Positions 1 through 7,055 of a stretch of DNA of 64,000 nt are shown piece after piece. The stretch is from SG8-41 sp036555615 (GTDB lineage: Bacteria; Pseudomonadota; Gammaproteobacteria; Burkholderiales; SG8-41), in assembly GCA_036555615.1 (NCBI GenBank), contig DATBKZ010000043.1:1-64000 (forward strand). Reading direction: 5' to 3'. The notes under the pieces are model-generated. The model had not been told where the DNA came from. It ran no database searches and saw nothing but the letters and a program-made list of their open reading frames with translations. The translations under genes and the position numbers were made by a program. The first letter of the stretch is position 1; each line of letters opens with the position of its first letter.

Positions 1-7
1 TGCGGAT

Positions 8-1168
8 TCAACCGACCGACGCAACGCATTGGCCAAATCGTTCGGCTGGAGTTTCATAGTCCAGCGTTTTCCGCGGCCGTTCATTTAACCGCCTGGCCAC
101 TGCATTCAGCTGCGCCTGCGAGTGAACCGACAGATCCGTCCCCTTCGGGAAGTACTGTCTCAGTAGTCCGTTGGTGTTCTCGTTGGAACCACGTTGCCAG
201 GGGTTCTGCGGATCACAGAAGTAGACTTTGATGTCGGTCGCCAACGTGAAGCGCTTGTGCTCGGCCATCTCTTTACCTCGATCCCAGGTGAGGGACTGGT
301 AGAGCTCGCGCGGTAAGCTGTGCGCATGCTTGATCAGCGCGTTGATCACCGTCTCGGTGTCCTTGCCGCCGACCTGGGCCAGCATGACGTAGCGCGTGTG
401 GCGCTCGACGAGCGTCGCGATCTGGCTGTTGTGGCTGCCGAAGAGCAGGTCACCTTCCCAGTGACCCGGCACCGCCCGGTCTTCAACCGAGGCTGGGCGC
501 TCACGGATCGATACGGTGTCGGTGATCCTGCCATGATCATCGCTCTTCTGCGTGTGATGACGCGAGCGACGCATCGCGCGTGTGCGCCTCAAATGCCCCA
601 AGAGCTCCTTCTTCAAGGCCCCTCGCGCCTGGATGAAGAGGCTGCGGTAGATCGTCTCGTGGGACACCTGGTAGTTCTCATCGCCTGGGAATTTGCGCTT
701 GAGCCACCCGGCAATCTGCTCGGGCGACCACTCGAGCTGGAGCTTCTCGGCCACGATGCGCGCCAGCGCACGGTTCTGCACTAGTCTACAGATCTTGGGG
801 CGGCGCGCCCGATCCCGCGCCGCCTCGTCGGCCTCGCCCGCCCGGTAACCTCGCCGGCCACCGTTGCGTCTGATCTCGCGGCTCACGGTGGAGGATGCCC
901 GACCCAGTAGGGCCGCAATTGAACGTAGCGACCGACCGGCGGCCACACCACGCGATATCTCTTCGCGTTCCGAGAGGGTCAGCGCAAGCCGGGAGCGTTT
1001 TCTTTGTGGCGGACGTATGCCGCCGGATTCCTGGAGGATACGTTGTACCGATGAATGACGCCTCTCAAACAGCTGGGCTATGCTCTCCAATGAATCGCCT
1101 TTTTGCCAGCGATCCCACATCAACGCCTTCTGAGCGTCCGTGTAGTAGATCCTCGGTCTCTGCTTCAT
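8..1168 (-). CDS. IS30-family transposase
   Basis: A DDE transposase of 386 residues that would cut and join the ends of its own insertion sequence. Visible parts are an N-terminal helix-turn-helix region (residues 15-100, with SSTVSREIRRNGG typical of IS30) and the catalytic triad at D240 (GHWEGDLLFG), D296 (LTWDRGKE) and E330 (RGSNENTNGLLRQYFPKG), which is the IS30 signature. The start is the ATG at 1168, which gives the family N-terminus MKQRPRIYY. An in-frame ATG at 1177 sits directly behind a GGAGGGAGG stretch and is equally possible. The reading frame is intact, but the distal end of the element lies outside the window, so the terminal repeats cannot be paired. Confidence 0.93.
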   Translation of the reverse strand: MKQRPRIYYTDAQKALMWDRWQKGDSLESIAQLFERRHSSVQRILQESGGIRPPQRKRSRLALTLSEREEISRGVAAGRSLRSIAALLGRASSTVSREIRRNGGRRGYRAGEADEAARDRARRPKICRLVQNRALARIVAEKLQLEWSPEQIAGWLKRKFPGDENYQVSHETIYRSLFIQARGALKKELLGHLRRTRAMRRSRHHTQKSDDHGRITDTVSIRERPASVEDRAVPGHWEGDLLFGSHNSQIATLVERHTRYVMLAQVGGKDTETVINALIKHAHSLPRELYQSLTWDRGKEMAEHKRFTLATDIKVYFCDPQNPWQRGSNENTNGLLRQYFPKGTDLSVHSQAQLNAVARRLNERPRKTLDYETPAERFGQCVASVG

Positions 1169-1331
1169 TTGCAACATCCTCCCTCCGTCATCAGAGAATA
1201 GAATGTTGCGTTGACCAGTTGAAACCGCAGCCAAGAGCTGCCGCTTACGGCGTTGCCTAAGGCAGCGCATTCGTGGGCAAAGACATTGCTCTAAGCCGGA
1301 GAATCACGTTCTTCGCGCAGGTCCTCCGGAA

Positions 1332-1559
1332 TTACAAACGCATACCTAGGTCCGACCCGGAACTTGGGCCGTTTCGATGGGTAATCAAATTGGGATCGCG
1401 CGGGTCGTGCACCACCTCGGCCACGCGCTCAGTGAGCTTGAGGTGTCGGTCAACCTCACGCAGCAGCTGCCCCCCGTCGCTTGAGATCGCCCCACTGCTG
1501 AAATCGACCTGCAGCTTGCGCCGCACCAGGTCGGCAAACTCAACTCGGTCGCGGAACAA
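1332..1559 (-). pseudogene. IS1380-family transposase N-terminal remnant
   Basis: Residues 17-61 of this frame (VDFSSGAISSDGGQLL, LTERVAEVVHDPRDPNLITH) match the conserved N-terminus of IS1380-family transposases. The similarity stops near 1377 and the frame then runs into unrelated sequence, so only about 45 residues of a protein normally over 400 long remain. The frame opens with TTG. An ATG in another frame at 1565 (MTDCSATEL) resembles the usual start, so a frameshift is likely as well. It is dead DNA marking an older insertion beside the IS30 copy. Confidence 0.75.
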
Positions 1560-1705
1560 TCCGTCATTGGCGTATCCTCAGCGCAATCAGTCCAAAGCAA
1601 CTGATTTTAGGGCGGTACAGTACGGATACGCCGACCTAATTTCGCAGGTGCGATGAAACGTTCAGGTTAGAATTGGCCCTTTCGCGCCATCAAGGGAGGA
1701 CTATC

Positions 1706-2500
1706 ATGCCGTTGCACAGTCTCGCCTATCTCCTTCTGGTCTCGCTTTTCATTGTTGCCAACGGCGGTACAGATGCCGGTGCAGCGGAAAAGGTGGGTGT
1801 CGTCCTCATGCACGGCAAGACGGGCACCGCCATGCCAAGATCACCGGTTGGGCAATTGCGCACCACGCTCGAGTCCGCGGGATTCATGGTGGAAACACCG
1901 CAAATGCCATGGTCGAGCGGACGCATGCTCGCGAGCGACTACGAAGCGTCGATGAACGAAATCGACGAGGCGGTAAAGACACTCAGGGCTGCCGGGGCCA
2001 CCCGCATCGTCGTCGGCGGTACCAGCATGGGCGCCAATGCGGCACTGGGTTACGGTGCACGACGCGATGGCATCGCCGGGATTCTTGCGCTCGCGCCGGG
2101 ACATACCCCCGATTCGATCGAATTCCAGTCCGCCGTCGACTCCGACTACAAGCGGGCGAAGGACATGGTGGCCGCGGGGAAGGGCGCCGAGAGTGCCGAT
2201 TTCAAGGACGTCAACCAGGGACGGCGGTCGACCATAACGACAACGGCGGCAATCTACCTTAGCTGGTTCGACCCCGAAGGCTCGGCGGCGATGCCGAAGA
2301 ACACCGCGAGACTGAAGCCGGGAGTGGCTCTGCTATGGCTCGTCGGGGACAAGGACCCGATGGCGCGCCGCGGCGAGGCCTATGCCTACGCCCAGGCACC
2401 GAAGAATCCGAAGAGCGCCTATGTGGTGATCGACAGCAACCATCGCGATACGCCGATCGACGGTGCTAATAAAATCGTGGAGTGGCTGAAGGCGCTGTAG
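1706..2500 (+). CDS. secreted alpha/beta-hydrolase family protein
   Basis: A 264-residue protein with an N-terminal signal peptide (hydrophobic residues 7-18, cleavage probably near A24-A27) and an alpha/beta-hydrolase fold. The first strand is followed by LMHGKTG, the nucleophile elbow is GGTSMGA with S107, the acid is likely D215 or D217 in WLVGDKDP, and H246 lies in SNHRDTP. It probably hydrolyses an ester or a related bond in the periplasm; the substrate cannot be read from the sequence. The start at 1706 is chosen because AAGGGAGGA lies 8 bases upstream. An in-frame start 33 bases earlier lacks a binding site. It stands alone between the IS1380 remnant and the cassette-like region. Confidence 0.8.
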   Translation: MPLHSLAYLLLVSLFIVANGGTDAGAAEKVGVVLMHGKTGTAMPRSPVGQLRTTLESAGFMVETPQMPWSSGRMLASDYEASMNEIDEAVKTLRAAGATRIVVGGTSMGANAALGYGARRDGIAGILALAPGHTPDSIEFQSAVDSDYKRAKDMVAAGKGAESADFKDVNQGRRSTITTTAAIYLSWFDPEGSAAMPKNTARLKPGVALLWLVGDKDPMARRGEAYAYAQAPKNPKSAYVVIDSNHRDTPIDGANKIVEWLKAL

Positions 2501-2823
2501 GCGTGACGCCGAAATTTGGTACGAAGGGAGCGGAAGCAACCGGAGCGGCCATGGAGGAAGCGAAATGGCCGAAGCGTTCGGGTACTCGGGCGCCACCAAC
2601 GATTGTTAGCGATTGTTCGGGCCAGGCCCAAGTTCCCGCGACTGTATGTGAACGTTCGACGTCCGCGTCGGGTCGCAAGCCGACATACTCGGATGGCTGT
2701 TGACGGCCACGACCGGACATTGAGGGTAGTCACATAAATATGGGATTCCTGTCGAAAACGCTTTCCGTCAGGATGCAACGCGGTTGACACGCGGCCGCTC
2801 AACGTCTCCACAGTGCAAGAAGC
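2501..2823. other. stretch without a recognisable gene
   Basis: About 320 bases between the hydrolase gene and the first attC-like site. Short frames exist on both strands but none has a binding site, a known motif or a plausible composition. If the site at 2824 is a real attC, this would be the tail of the preceding cassette, and its gene has been lost or is not recognisable. Confidence 0.5.
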
Positions 2824-2907
2824 GCCTAATTTCCGAGGAGGGATGGAAACCCGGGCAAGCCGGGGAGCTAATAAGCCGACATGTCGGAAGCCCAATATCC
2901 GTTAGGC
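2824..2907 (+). other. attC-like recombination site 1 (84 bases)
   Basis: It begins with GCCTAAT (2824-2830) and ends with GTTAGGC (2901-2907), which are near-perfect complements and match the R''/R' core pattern of integron attC sites. TTCCGA after the first box can pair with TCGGAA at 2884-2889, and there is an internal palindrome CCGACATGTCGG. The 11-base spacer on one side is not canonical. About 62 of its 84 bases match the site ending at 5166. The lipoprotein gene starts 21 bases downstream, as expected for a cassette. Confidence 0.5.
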
Positions 2908-2927
2908 ATCGCACACAGGAGCCCACG

Positions 2928-4199
2928 ATGAAAAAGAGCTCCCCCCTACTGGTAGCGCTGTTGTTGTTGGTTTGCGCTGGATTGCCGGCTTGCGGTACCA
3001 CTGGAAAGACATCACCGTTTGTCCTCACTTTGGACCTGCCTAAGGGTCAGAAGATCGTCTCCGACGTTCGCGTCGCATCCGCAGCGATGGATCCAGACGC
3101 AGCGATTCTCCACTTCGTCCCCCCTGTCAAGCCATGGGGCAAGTTTGAGCCCGATGATTTGAGAAATTTCGAGCAGTCCCTGCGCGACACAATAACCACA
3201 CAGCTACCGGCAACGGTTCGATCCACCGGACCCAGGTTGGATGTTCACGTGATGATTCGGCGCTATATGGTCGCCGCGAGCAATACAGGCGGCGCCGTCC
3301 TGGCTAGCGTGACATGGGCAGCAACTGACGCCGAAGGAAAACTGATTTACCAGGAGCAGTTCTACGCATCAGAGGCCGTTTCTTGGATCTGGACACCCGG
3401 ACTTCTCAAGGAGTCTGTCAACAAGTCCATCGTCCGCAGGATCGCAACAACCTCACTTGAACTAGCCACCGGCCCGGATGCCGAAAAAAACCGACCGACA
3501 ACTTTTGACAACACCTACAAGTCTCTTGAGGAAGCAGTCTCACGACTTCCGCAGGTTATGTGGTCAGCGCACCCTCCGGTGTTTGTGGGCCCTTTCAATG
3601 TGGGACAAAGGCCAGAAGTGTCGAGGGTTGATTGGATGGTGGTTAAACTGTCGCAAGATTTCGACTGGCAAGGATACTTGGGAAAACTCTACACCAACCA
3701 CCGGACAGCATCCACCACGACACCAGTCAGTGATCTTGCCTATCAACCTACCAAGGCGGCTCTAGAGCGACGCAAGCGGGAAACAACTGCCTCAATTGCT
3801 GCTCTCAGTGTTTCGGTCGCCGCTCCCGGTGTTTCGGCAAGCGCCTACCCCCGCCGACTGACGGGCGAAGAACTCGTCGAACATGTCAGGAACGCGGGAA
3901 AGGTTAACGTCATGGCCCCGATGGACTTGGTGTCGATTGCGTTCCAGCGATCGAATACTTTCCACATTATCTACCGGAGCCGCAATTCTCCCGCCGGCGA
4001 GCTCCAGCGCGGCACGTATTCGTTCAACCCCGACCGAGATCAGGTCTGCCTCCGGCTTATTGATCGAAGCAATTTCGTCGCCGGTTCGCCGCATTCGGAG
4101 TGGATGGAAGACTGCTTCCGCGTGTCGCAGACCGACGAAAAGACGTATTCTCTGAAGACCGTTAAAGGCGATTACAGCTTCAGTTACGCCGTGCGGTAA
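2928..4199 (+). CDS. lipoprotein of unknown function, possible cassette gene
   Basis: A 423-residue protein with a lipoprotein signal peptide (hydrophobic core 7-20, lipobox LPAC with C22), so it is probably anchored to the outer membrane facing the periplasm. Residues 30-180 contain alternating strands and a helix (FEPDDLRNFEQSLRDTI). The C-terminal third has a cysteine pair (QVCLRL and MEDCFRV) that could form a disulfide. I do not recognise the family. The start is the ATG behind AGGAG at about 2917; a longer frame upstream would run through the attC-like site. It lies immediately after that site and is less GC-rich than the core genes, which suggests transfer. Confidence 0.75.
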   Translation: MKKSSPLLVALLLLVCAGLPACGTTGKTSPFVLTLDLPKGQKIVSDVRVASAAMDPDAAILHFVPPVKPWGKFEPDDLRNFEQSLRDTITTQLPATVRSTGPRLDVHVMIRRYMVAASNTGGAVLASVTWAATDAEGKLIYQEQFYASEAVSWIWTPGLLKESVNKSIVRRIATTSLELATGPDAEKNRPTTFDNTYKSLEEAVSRLPQVMWSAHPPVFVGPFNVGQRPEVSRVDWMVVKLSQDFDWQGYLGKLYTNHRTASTTTPVSDLAYQPTKAALERRKRETTASIAALSVSVAAPGVSASAYPRRLTGEELVEHVRNAGKVNVMAPMDLVSIAFQRSNTFHIIYRSRNSPAGELQRGTYSFNPDRDQVCLRLIDRSNFVAGSPHSEWMEDCFRVSQTDEKTYSLKTVKGDYSFSYAVR

Positions 4200-4322
4200 G
4201 TACAAGATAACGCGCGCGGGTCAACTCTCAATCAACTGTCGGCTTCGGGTCGGTTAGCGACCGTTGGCCAGCAGCGCAGACTTTGGCTCCCTTCCAAGGA
4301 AACGAGCCAGAAGCTCAATGTC

Positions 4323-4931
4323 GTGACGCAACAGCGGGAGCCCTGGAACAAGGGAAAGCTCGTCGGCCAGAAGTCCCCGTTCAAACTCAAGGAGATCTGG
4401 GCAATCCGCATACGGCTGCAAATCGCCAAATGCGCTCGGGACCTTGCCCTGTTCGACTTGGCTATCGACAGCAAGCTAAGGGCCTGTGACTTGGTGAGAC
4501 TTCGGGTGCGCGACGTGTCGCATGGTGATCGCGTCGCCGCTCGAACGATGGTCATGCAGCAAAAGACCCAGCGCCCCGTACAGTTTGAGATCACGGAGCA
4601 CACGCGGGAGGCAGTGGCGAAGTGGATTGATCACGCGAAGCTGAAGTCGGAGGACTTTCTTTTCCCCAGTCGGTTGCATGAGTCAGCTCACCTGTCGACC
4701 CGGCAGTACGCGCGTATCGTCGACGGCTGGGTGCACGAGATTGGCTTAGATCCAACTGCCTACGGCACGCACACGCTGCGACGCACCAAGGCGTCTCTGA
4801 TCTACAGGCGGACGAAGAACCTTAGGGCCGTCCAGCTTCTGCTGGGTCACACCAAACTGGAGAGCACGGTTCGGTATCTGGGGATCGAAGTGGACGACGC
4901 CTTGGAGATGGCCGAGCAAACGGAAGTGTAG
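4323..4931 (+). CDS. short tyrosine recombinase (catalytic domain only)
   Basis: A 202-residue member of the phage-integrase family. All catalytic residues can be seen: R53 (KLRACDLVRL), K81 in the beta-hairpin (QQKTQRP), H150 and R153 (HTLRRTKA), H176 (LLGHTKLE) and nucleophile Y185 (VRYLGIE). There is no SAM-like N-terminal DNA-binding domain, so it is about 100-150 residues shorter than usual integrases, yet it starts and ends cleanly. It is therefore probably a complete protein of a known short family and not a truncation. It starts at GTG because the ATG five bases upstream is followed at once by a stop. It lacks the extra helix motif of integron integrases. It shares one 2.3-kb interval between attC-like sites with the lipoprotein gene. 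Confidence 0.85.
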   Translation: MTQQREPWNKGKLVGQKSPFKLKEIWAIRIRLQIAKCARDLALFDLAIDSKLRACDLVRLRVRDVSHGDRVAARTMVMQQKTQRPVQFEITEHTREAVAKWIDHAKLKSEDFLFPSRLHESAHLSTRQYARIVDGWVHEIGLDPTAYGTHTLRRTKASLIYRRTKNLRAVQLLLGHTKLESTVRYLGIEVDDALEMAEQTEV

Positions 4932-5073
4932 CAATTGCGCCAGGGGGCGGCCGTCTTGCTAGACGGTCGCTTACCGGCCAGAAGCGGTCATTCACCTGGC
5001 CCGGGATTGCAGCCTATTCTGGATATTCCTGCGTGCTTCGCAGCCTATCCTGGCCGCTGAATGCCACAACAAC
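4932..5073 (+). other. spacer with hairpins after the recombinase gene
   Basis: The hairpin CCGTCT-TGCT-AGACGG (4951-4966) follows the stop codon by 19 bases and could end transcription, although no T run follows. A second imperfect inverted repeat (TCGCTT near 4968 against AAGCGG at 4982-4987) resembles the pair CCGCTT/AAGCGG at 6915-6934, beyond the other end of the cassette region. No gene is seen. Confidence 0.4.
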
Positions 5074-5166
5074 GTCATAACAGCCTGATTTCCGGGGAAG
5101 GATGACAACCGCGACAGCGCGGGTGTCTAATTAACCGACATTTCGGAAGTTCACTATACGTTAGAC
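5074..5166 (+). other. attC-like recombination site 2
   Basis: It ends in GTTAGAC (5160-5166), matching the integron core GTTRRRY. Upstream, GTCATAAC (5074-5081) is the complement of that core with one inserted A. TGATTTCCG (5086-5094) can pair with CGGAAGTTCA (5144-5153) with one bulge, giving the R-spacer-L order of an attC. From 5083 onwards the 84 bases align without gaps to the site at 2824-2907. The next gene starts 33 bases downstream. Confidence is moderate because the pairing is imperfect. Confidence 0.55.
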
Positions 5167-5199
5167 GGCTCGGGCCCAGGTTCTGGAATCGACCAAGCA

Positions 5200-5562
5200 A
5201 TGGCCGAGGCGATCGCAATTCTCAAGGATTATGACCCGACAGTCCTCGCTGCATACTTTGGCAGCGTGCTCCTCGTGGCTTGGTTCGGTTGCTGGTTGGG
5301 CACGCGGACTGCCTTGCGCCGCAGCCTTACATGGCGGCAACGGGCAGTGATTGGGGTTCTAGCTGGAGCTGGAGCGTCAGTAGTATTTCATCCTATTCAT
5401 CTGATGGTCCTGATTGGCGGCTTCCTGGACACCGGCAAGGTCTGGGCTGCAGTTGAAGCAATTCTGCTGTTCGGACTAATGGGCGCAGTTGCCGCTTTGT
5501 TTCAATTGGGTGTCTTGTACGTTTGGAGGCGTGCGCATCAGATGAGAGGACGTGCCGTCTAA
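5200..5562 (+). CDS. small three-helix membrane protein, cassette gene
   Basis: A 120-residue protein with three predicted transmembrane segments (about 17-34, 48-74 and 82-109) and a short basic C-terminus. No family is recognised. It is flanked by attC-like sites, and its stop codon TAA lies inside the GTCTAAC box that opens the next site, the layout seen in genuine integron cassettes. The ATG at 5200 has no clear Shine-Dalgarno sequence, which is common in cassettes that rely on an upstream promoter. Confidence 0.65.
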   Translation: MAEAIAILKDYDPTVLAAYFGSVLLVAWFGCWLGTRTALRRSLTWRQRAVIGVLAGAGASVVFHPIHLMVLIGGFLDTGKVWAAVEAILLFGLMGAVAALFQLGVLYVWRRAHQMRGRAV

Positions 5563-5664
5563 CATGGAAATGGAGCCGTCGGGCCTATGCGCCTTCGCCT
5601 CCATATGCCCACTCAAAGTGCTTCCGGGCGCCTCGGCCCGCGGCTCATTTCCTTTCCGTTAGCC
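5557..5664 (+). other. attC site 3 (108 bases), best-supported
   Basis: The outer boxes GTCTAAC (5557-5563) and GTTAGCC (5658-5664) are complementary except for one base. Inside them the arms 5566-5585 and 5635-5652 pair almost end to end, interrupted by two single unpaired bases on the 5' side (a G at 5572/5573 and a T at 5579). Extrahelical single bases of this kind mark folded attC sites. The loop region carries further self-complementary sequence. The last base of the second box departs from GTTRRRY by one position. The stop codon of the preceding gene overlaps the first box. Confidence 0.72.
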
Positions 5665-6037
5665 TTCAGTACCCTCGTGCGAATGCGTCGCTTCTGCACG
5701 CGCAGCCGGATACGCTCCCACACTCAGGACGGCATTTGGCATGCAGGGCACGCGACGCGCCCACTTCGCATGCTCCATCGCTCTAGCATGCGCCGCAGCT
5801 CCCTCGCGCTCGCCTGCCCCATCGGAAATGCCAGCGCCATTGCCCCGGTCCATGCCACTACCCCGCATCATCCAGGGCGCGCCGCTATCGGCTTCGGCAG
5901 CGCAACAGAACGGGCGCCGTGGTTCTAATATCCCCCTTCACGCGCACTAGTTGGCTTGAGTACTCGCACGAGTCAGCGCAGTATCGTTCTATGACCGCAG
6001 CCTCAATTCGAAGGCAGTACTTTGTGGCCGCGCCCAA
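5665..6037. other. cassette body without a convincing gene
   Basis: About 370 bases between two attC sites. The only plausible plus-strand frame is 5741-5950 (69 residues, MQGTRRAHFACSIALAC then Pro/Ala-rich), which might begin with a poor signal sequence but has no binding site and no known motif. Gene-less cassettes are known in integron arrays. I leave it uncalled. Confidence 0.45.
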
Positions 6038-6105
6038 GGCTAACCCCGGCCTCCACGCGGACGCGCAGCATTTCGGGGCGCGCCGGTGAGGCCGATACGT
6101 TAGGC
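6038..6105 (+). other. attC site 4 (68 bases)
   Basis: The boxes GGCTAAC (6038-6044) and GTTAGGC (6099-6105) are complementary at six of seven positions. CGGCCTC (6047-6053) pairs with GAGGCCG (6088-6094), and the stem continues through AC, CGG and CGCGC segments with single unpaired bases all on the 5' arm. Length, asymmetry and core sequence fit an integron attC. A start codon follows three bases after the second box. Confidence 0.65.
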
Positions 6106-6108
6106 CCC

Positions 6109-6207
6109 ATGATCCGAGCCCGCCCCGCCTTTCTTGCCATGTCGCTAACTAAGGGCGGTTGCGCGAGTTCGACGGCGGTGCTTCAACCCAGCCAATCTGT
6201 CAAGTAA
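6109..6207 (+). CDS. possible 32-residue peptide after attC 4
   Basis: The frame starts at an ATG three bases after the attC core and ends at TAA 6205-6207 (MIRARPAFLAMSLTKGGCAS...). The 5' position is typical of a cassette gene, and LTKGGC loosely resembles a lipobox. There is no binding site and no family, and the reading frame could be chance. It may be the eroded start of a longer gene. Confidence 0.2.
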   Translation: MIRARPAFLAMSLTKGGCASSTAVLQPSQSVK

Positions 6208-6253
6208 ATTGACCATTGCCGCCGGACCTAAATAGATCGGGGAGAATGCCGAC

Positions 6254-6775
6254 GTGCGGTTGAGACGCGTCACTACGCTCGCGGTGCTATTTGCGTTCGG
6301 ATGTGCATCGGCTCCCAAAGCGCCGACCCCGATCCCCGTATCCTGGGCCCAAACGCCCGGAGAACGCGGCAAGCTGACCGTGGGAAGGGTCGTCGCAATC
6401 AAGCGCTGGCGGGACTCGAACCTCGAGCGTTTGCAAAACAAGGTAGGTAACTCGGGTCCGTCGATCGCCCAATCAGTGGGGACAGCCACGGTCGAATATT
6501 TTCTCCCGGCGATCGTCCTCATCGCCGTTCCCGTCGTCCTGGGGGTCTGCGCGGTCCGGGATCGCTGTCTGGACTTCGAGCTGGCCGAAGGCAAATACGA
6601 GGTGACGCCGGATAAGAACGGCAACGTGTTCAGGCACGTTGTTAGTCTCGTCGGAAAACAGGAAGTGGCGATCAAGGATGAATTCTGGACGTATGCTGTG
6701 GGCGACTGTGTAGCGCTGCGCTACAAGCCAGACATGCTCGTACCGGCGCTTCCCGGCGAGTGTGACGCGTCATGA
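6254..6775 (+). CDS. putative lipoprotein with a C-terminal domain, unknown family
   Basis: A 173-residue protein. A short signal sequence ends in FAFGC (C17), a usable though imperfect lipobox. A region rich in basic residues follows (40-62), then a hydrophobic segment (82-100) that may cross a membrane, and a C-terminal part with strand-like pattern and cysteines at CAVRDRC and GDCVALRY. It starts at GTG, with GGGGAGA 8 bases upstream. Together with the attC site 150 bases upstream it could form a cassette, but no attC is visible downstream. Confidence 0.6.
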   Translation: MRLRRVTTLAVLFAFGCASAPKAPTPIPVSWAQTPGERGKLTVGRVVAIKRWRDSNLERLQNKVGNSGPSIAQSVGTATVEYFLPAIVLIAVPVVLGVCAVRDRCLDFELAEGKYEVTPDKNGNVFRHVVSLVGKQEVAIKDEFWTYAVGDCVALRYKPDMLVPALPGECDAS

Positions 6776-6819
6776 TCCTCAAGAGTAGTTGCAGCCGCCT
6801 GAATCATTAACTCCAATTC

Positions 6820-6906
6820 ATGTTTCCCGCCCGCCTGTCCATCGTCAGCTACAACATCTGGAACACGGAGCGCTGGGCGGCGCGCGCCGGTTACTGGGAA
6901 CGTTAG
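6820..6906 (+). pseudogene. N-terminal fragment of an endonuclease/exonuclease/phosphatase-family gene
   Basis: Twenty-eight codons from ATG to TAG include SIVSYNIWNTERW, which matches the first strand of the EEP fold (VSYNIWN). The rest of the roughly 250-residue domain is missing and the frame stops at GTTAG. It probably marks the right-hand edge of the inserted region, where a resident gene was cut. An inverted repeat CCGCTT/AAGCGG (6915-6934) follows directly. Confidence 0.5.
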
Positions 6907-6999
6907 ACTACCGTCCGCTTTGGGTCGGAAGCGGCCGCTAAACTCGGGGCAGCGGTGAAGCGACCTATCCTTCCGTTCCTCTCACCACCCCCACCCGAT

Positions 7000-7020
7000 C
7001 CCTCCCCCTGAGGGGGAGGG
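7000..7020 (-). terminator. 9-base-pair hairpin downstream of recJ
   Basis: CCCTCCCCC-TGA-GGGGGAGGG is a perfect stem with a three-base loop, 36 bases beyond the recJ stop codon in its direction of transcription. It lacks a clear U tract, so it may be an RNA-stabilising or repetitive hairpin and not a terminator. Confidence 0.35.
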
Positions 7021-7055
7021 GAATACTTTGCGGGGGGAGGGGGAGGGTGGACCCG

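Noticed and set aside
4200..4322. An attC site between the lipoprotein and recombinase genes, using GGTTAGCG at about 4252
   Set aside because: The core does not fit GTTRRRY and the upstream sequence does not pair with it.
4323..4931. Reading the short recombinase as the integron integrase IntI
   Set aside because: It lacks the N-terminal domain and the extra helix motif that define IntI, and it lies inside the array instead of at its head in the opposite orientation.
5741..5950. A 69-residue cassette protein
   Set aside because: No binding site, Pro/Ala-rich composition typical of chance frames in GC-rich DNA, and a competing frame of similar length on the other strand.
6780..6908. A fifth attC site ending at GTTAGAC 6902-6908
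   Set aside because: No complementary opening box and no stem could be found within 150 bases upstream.
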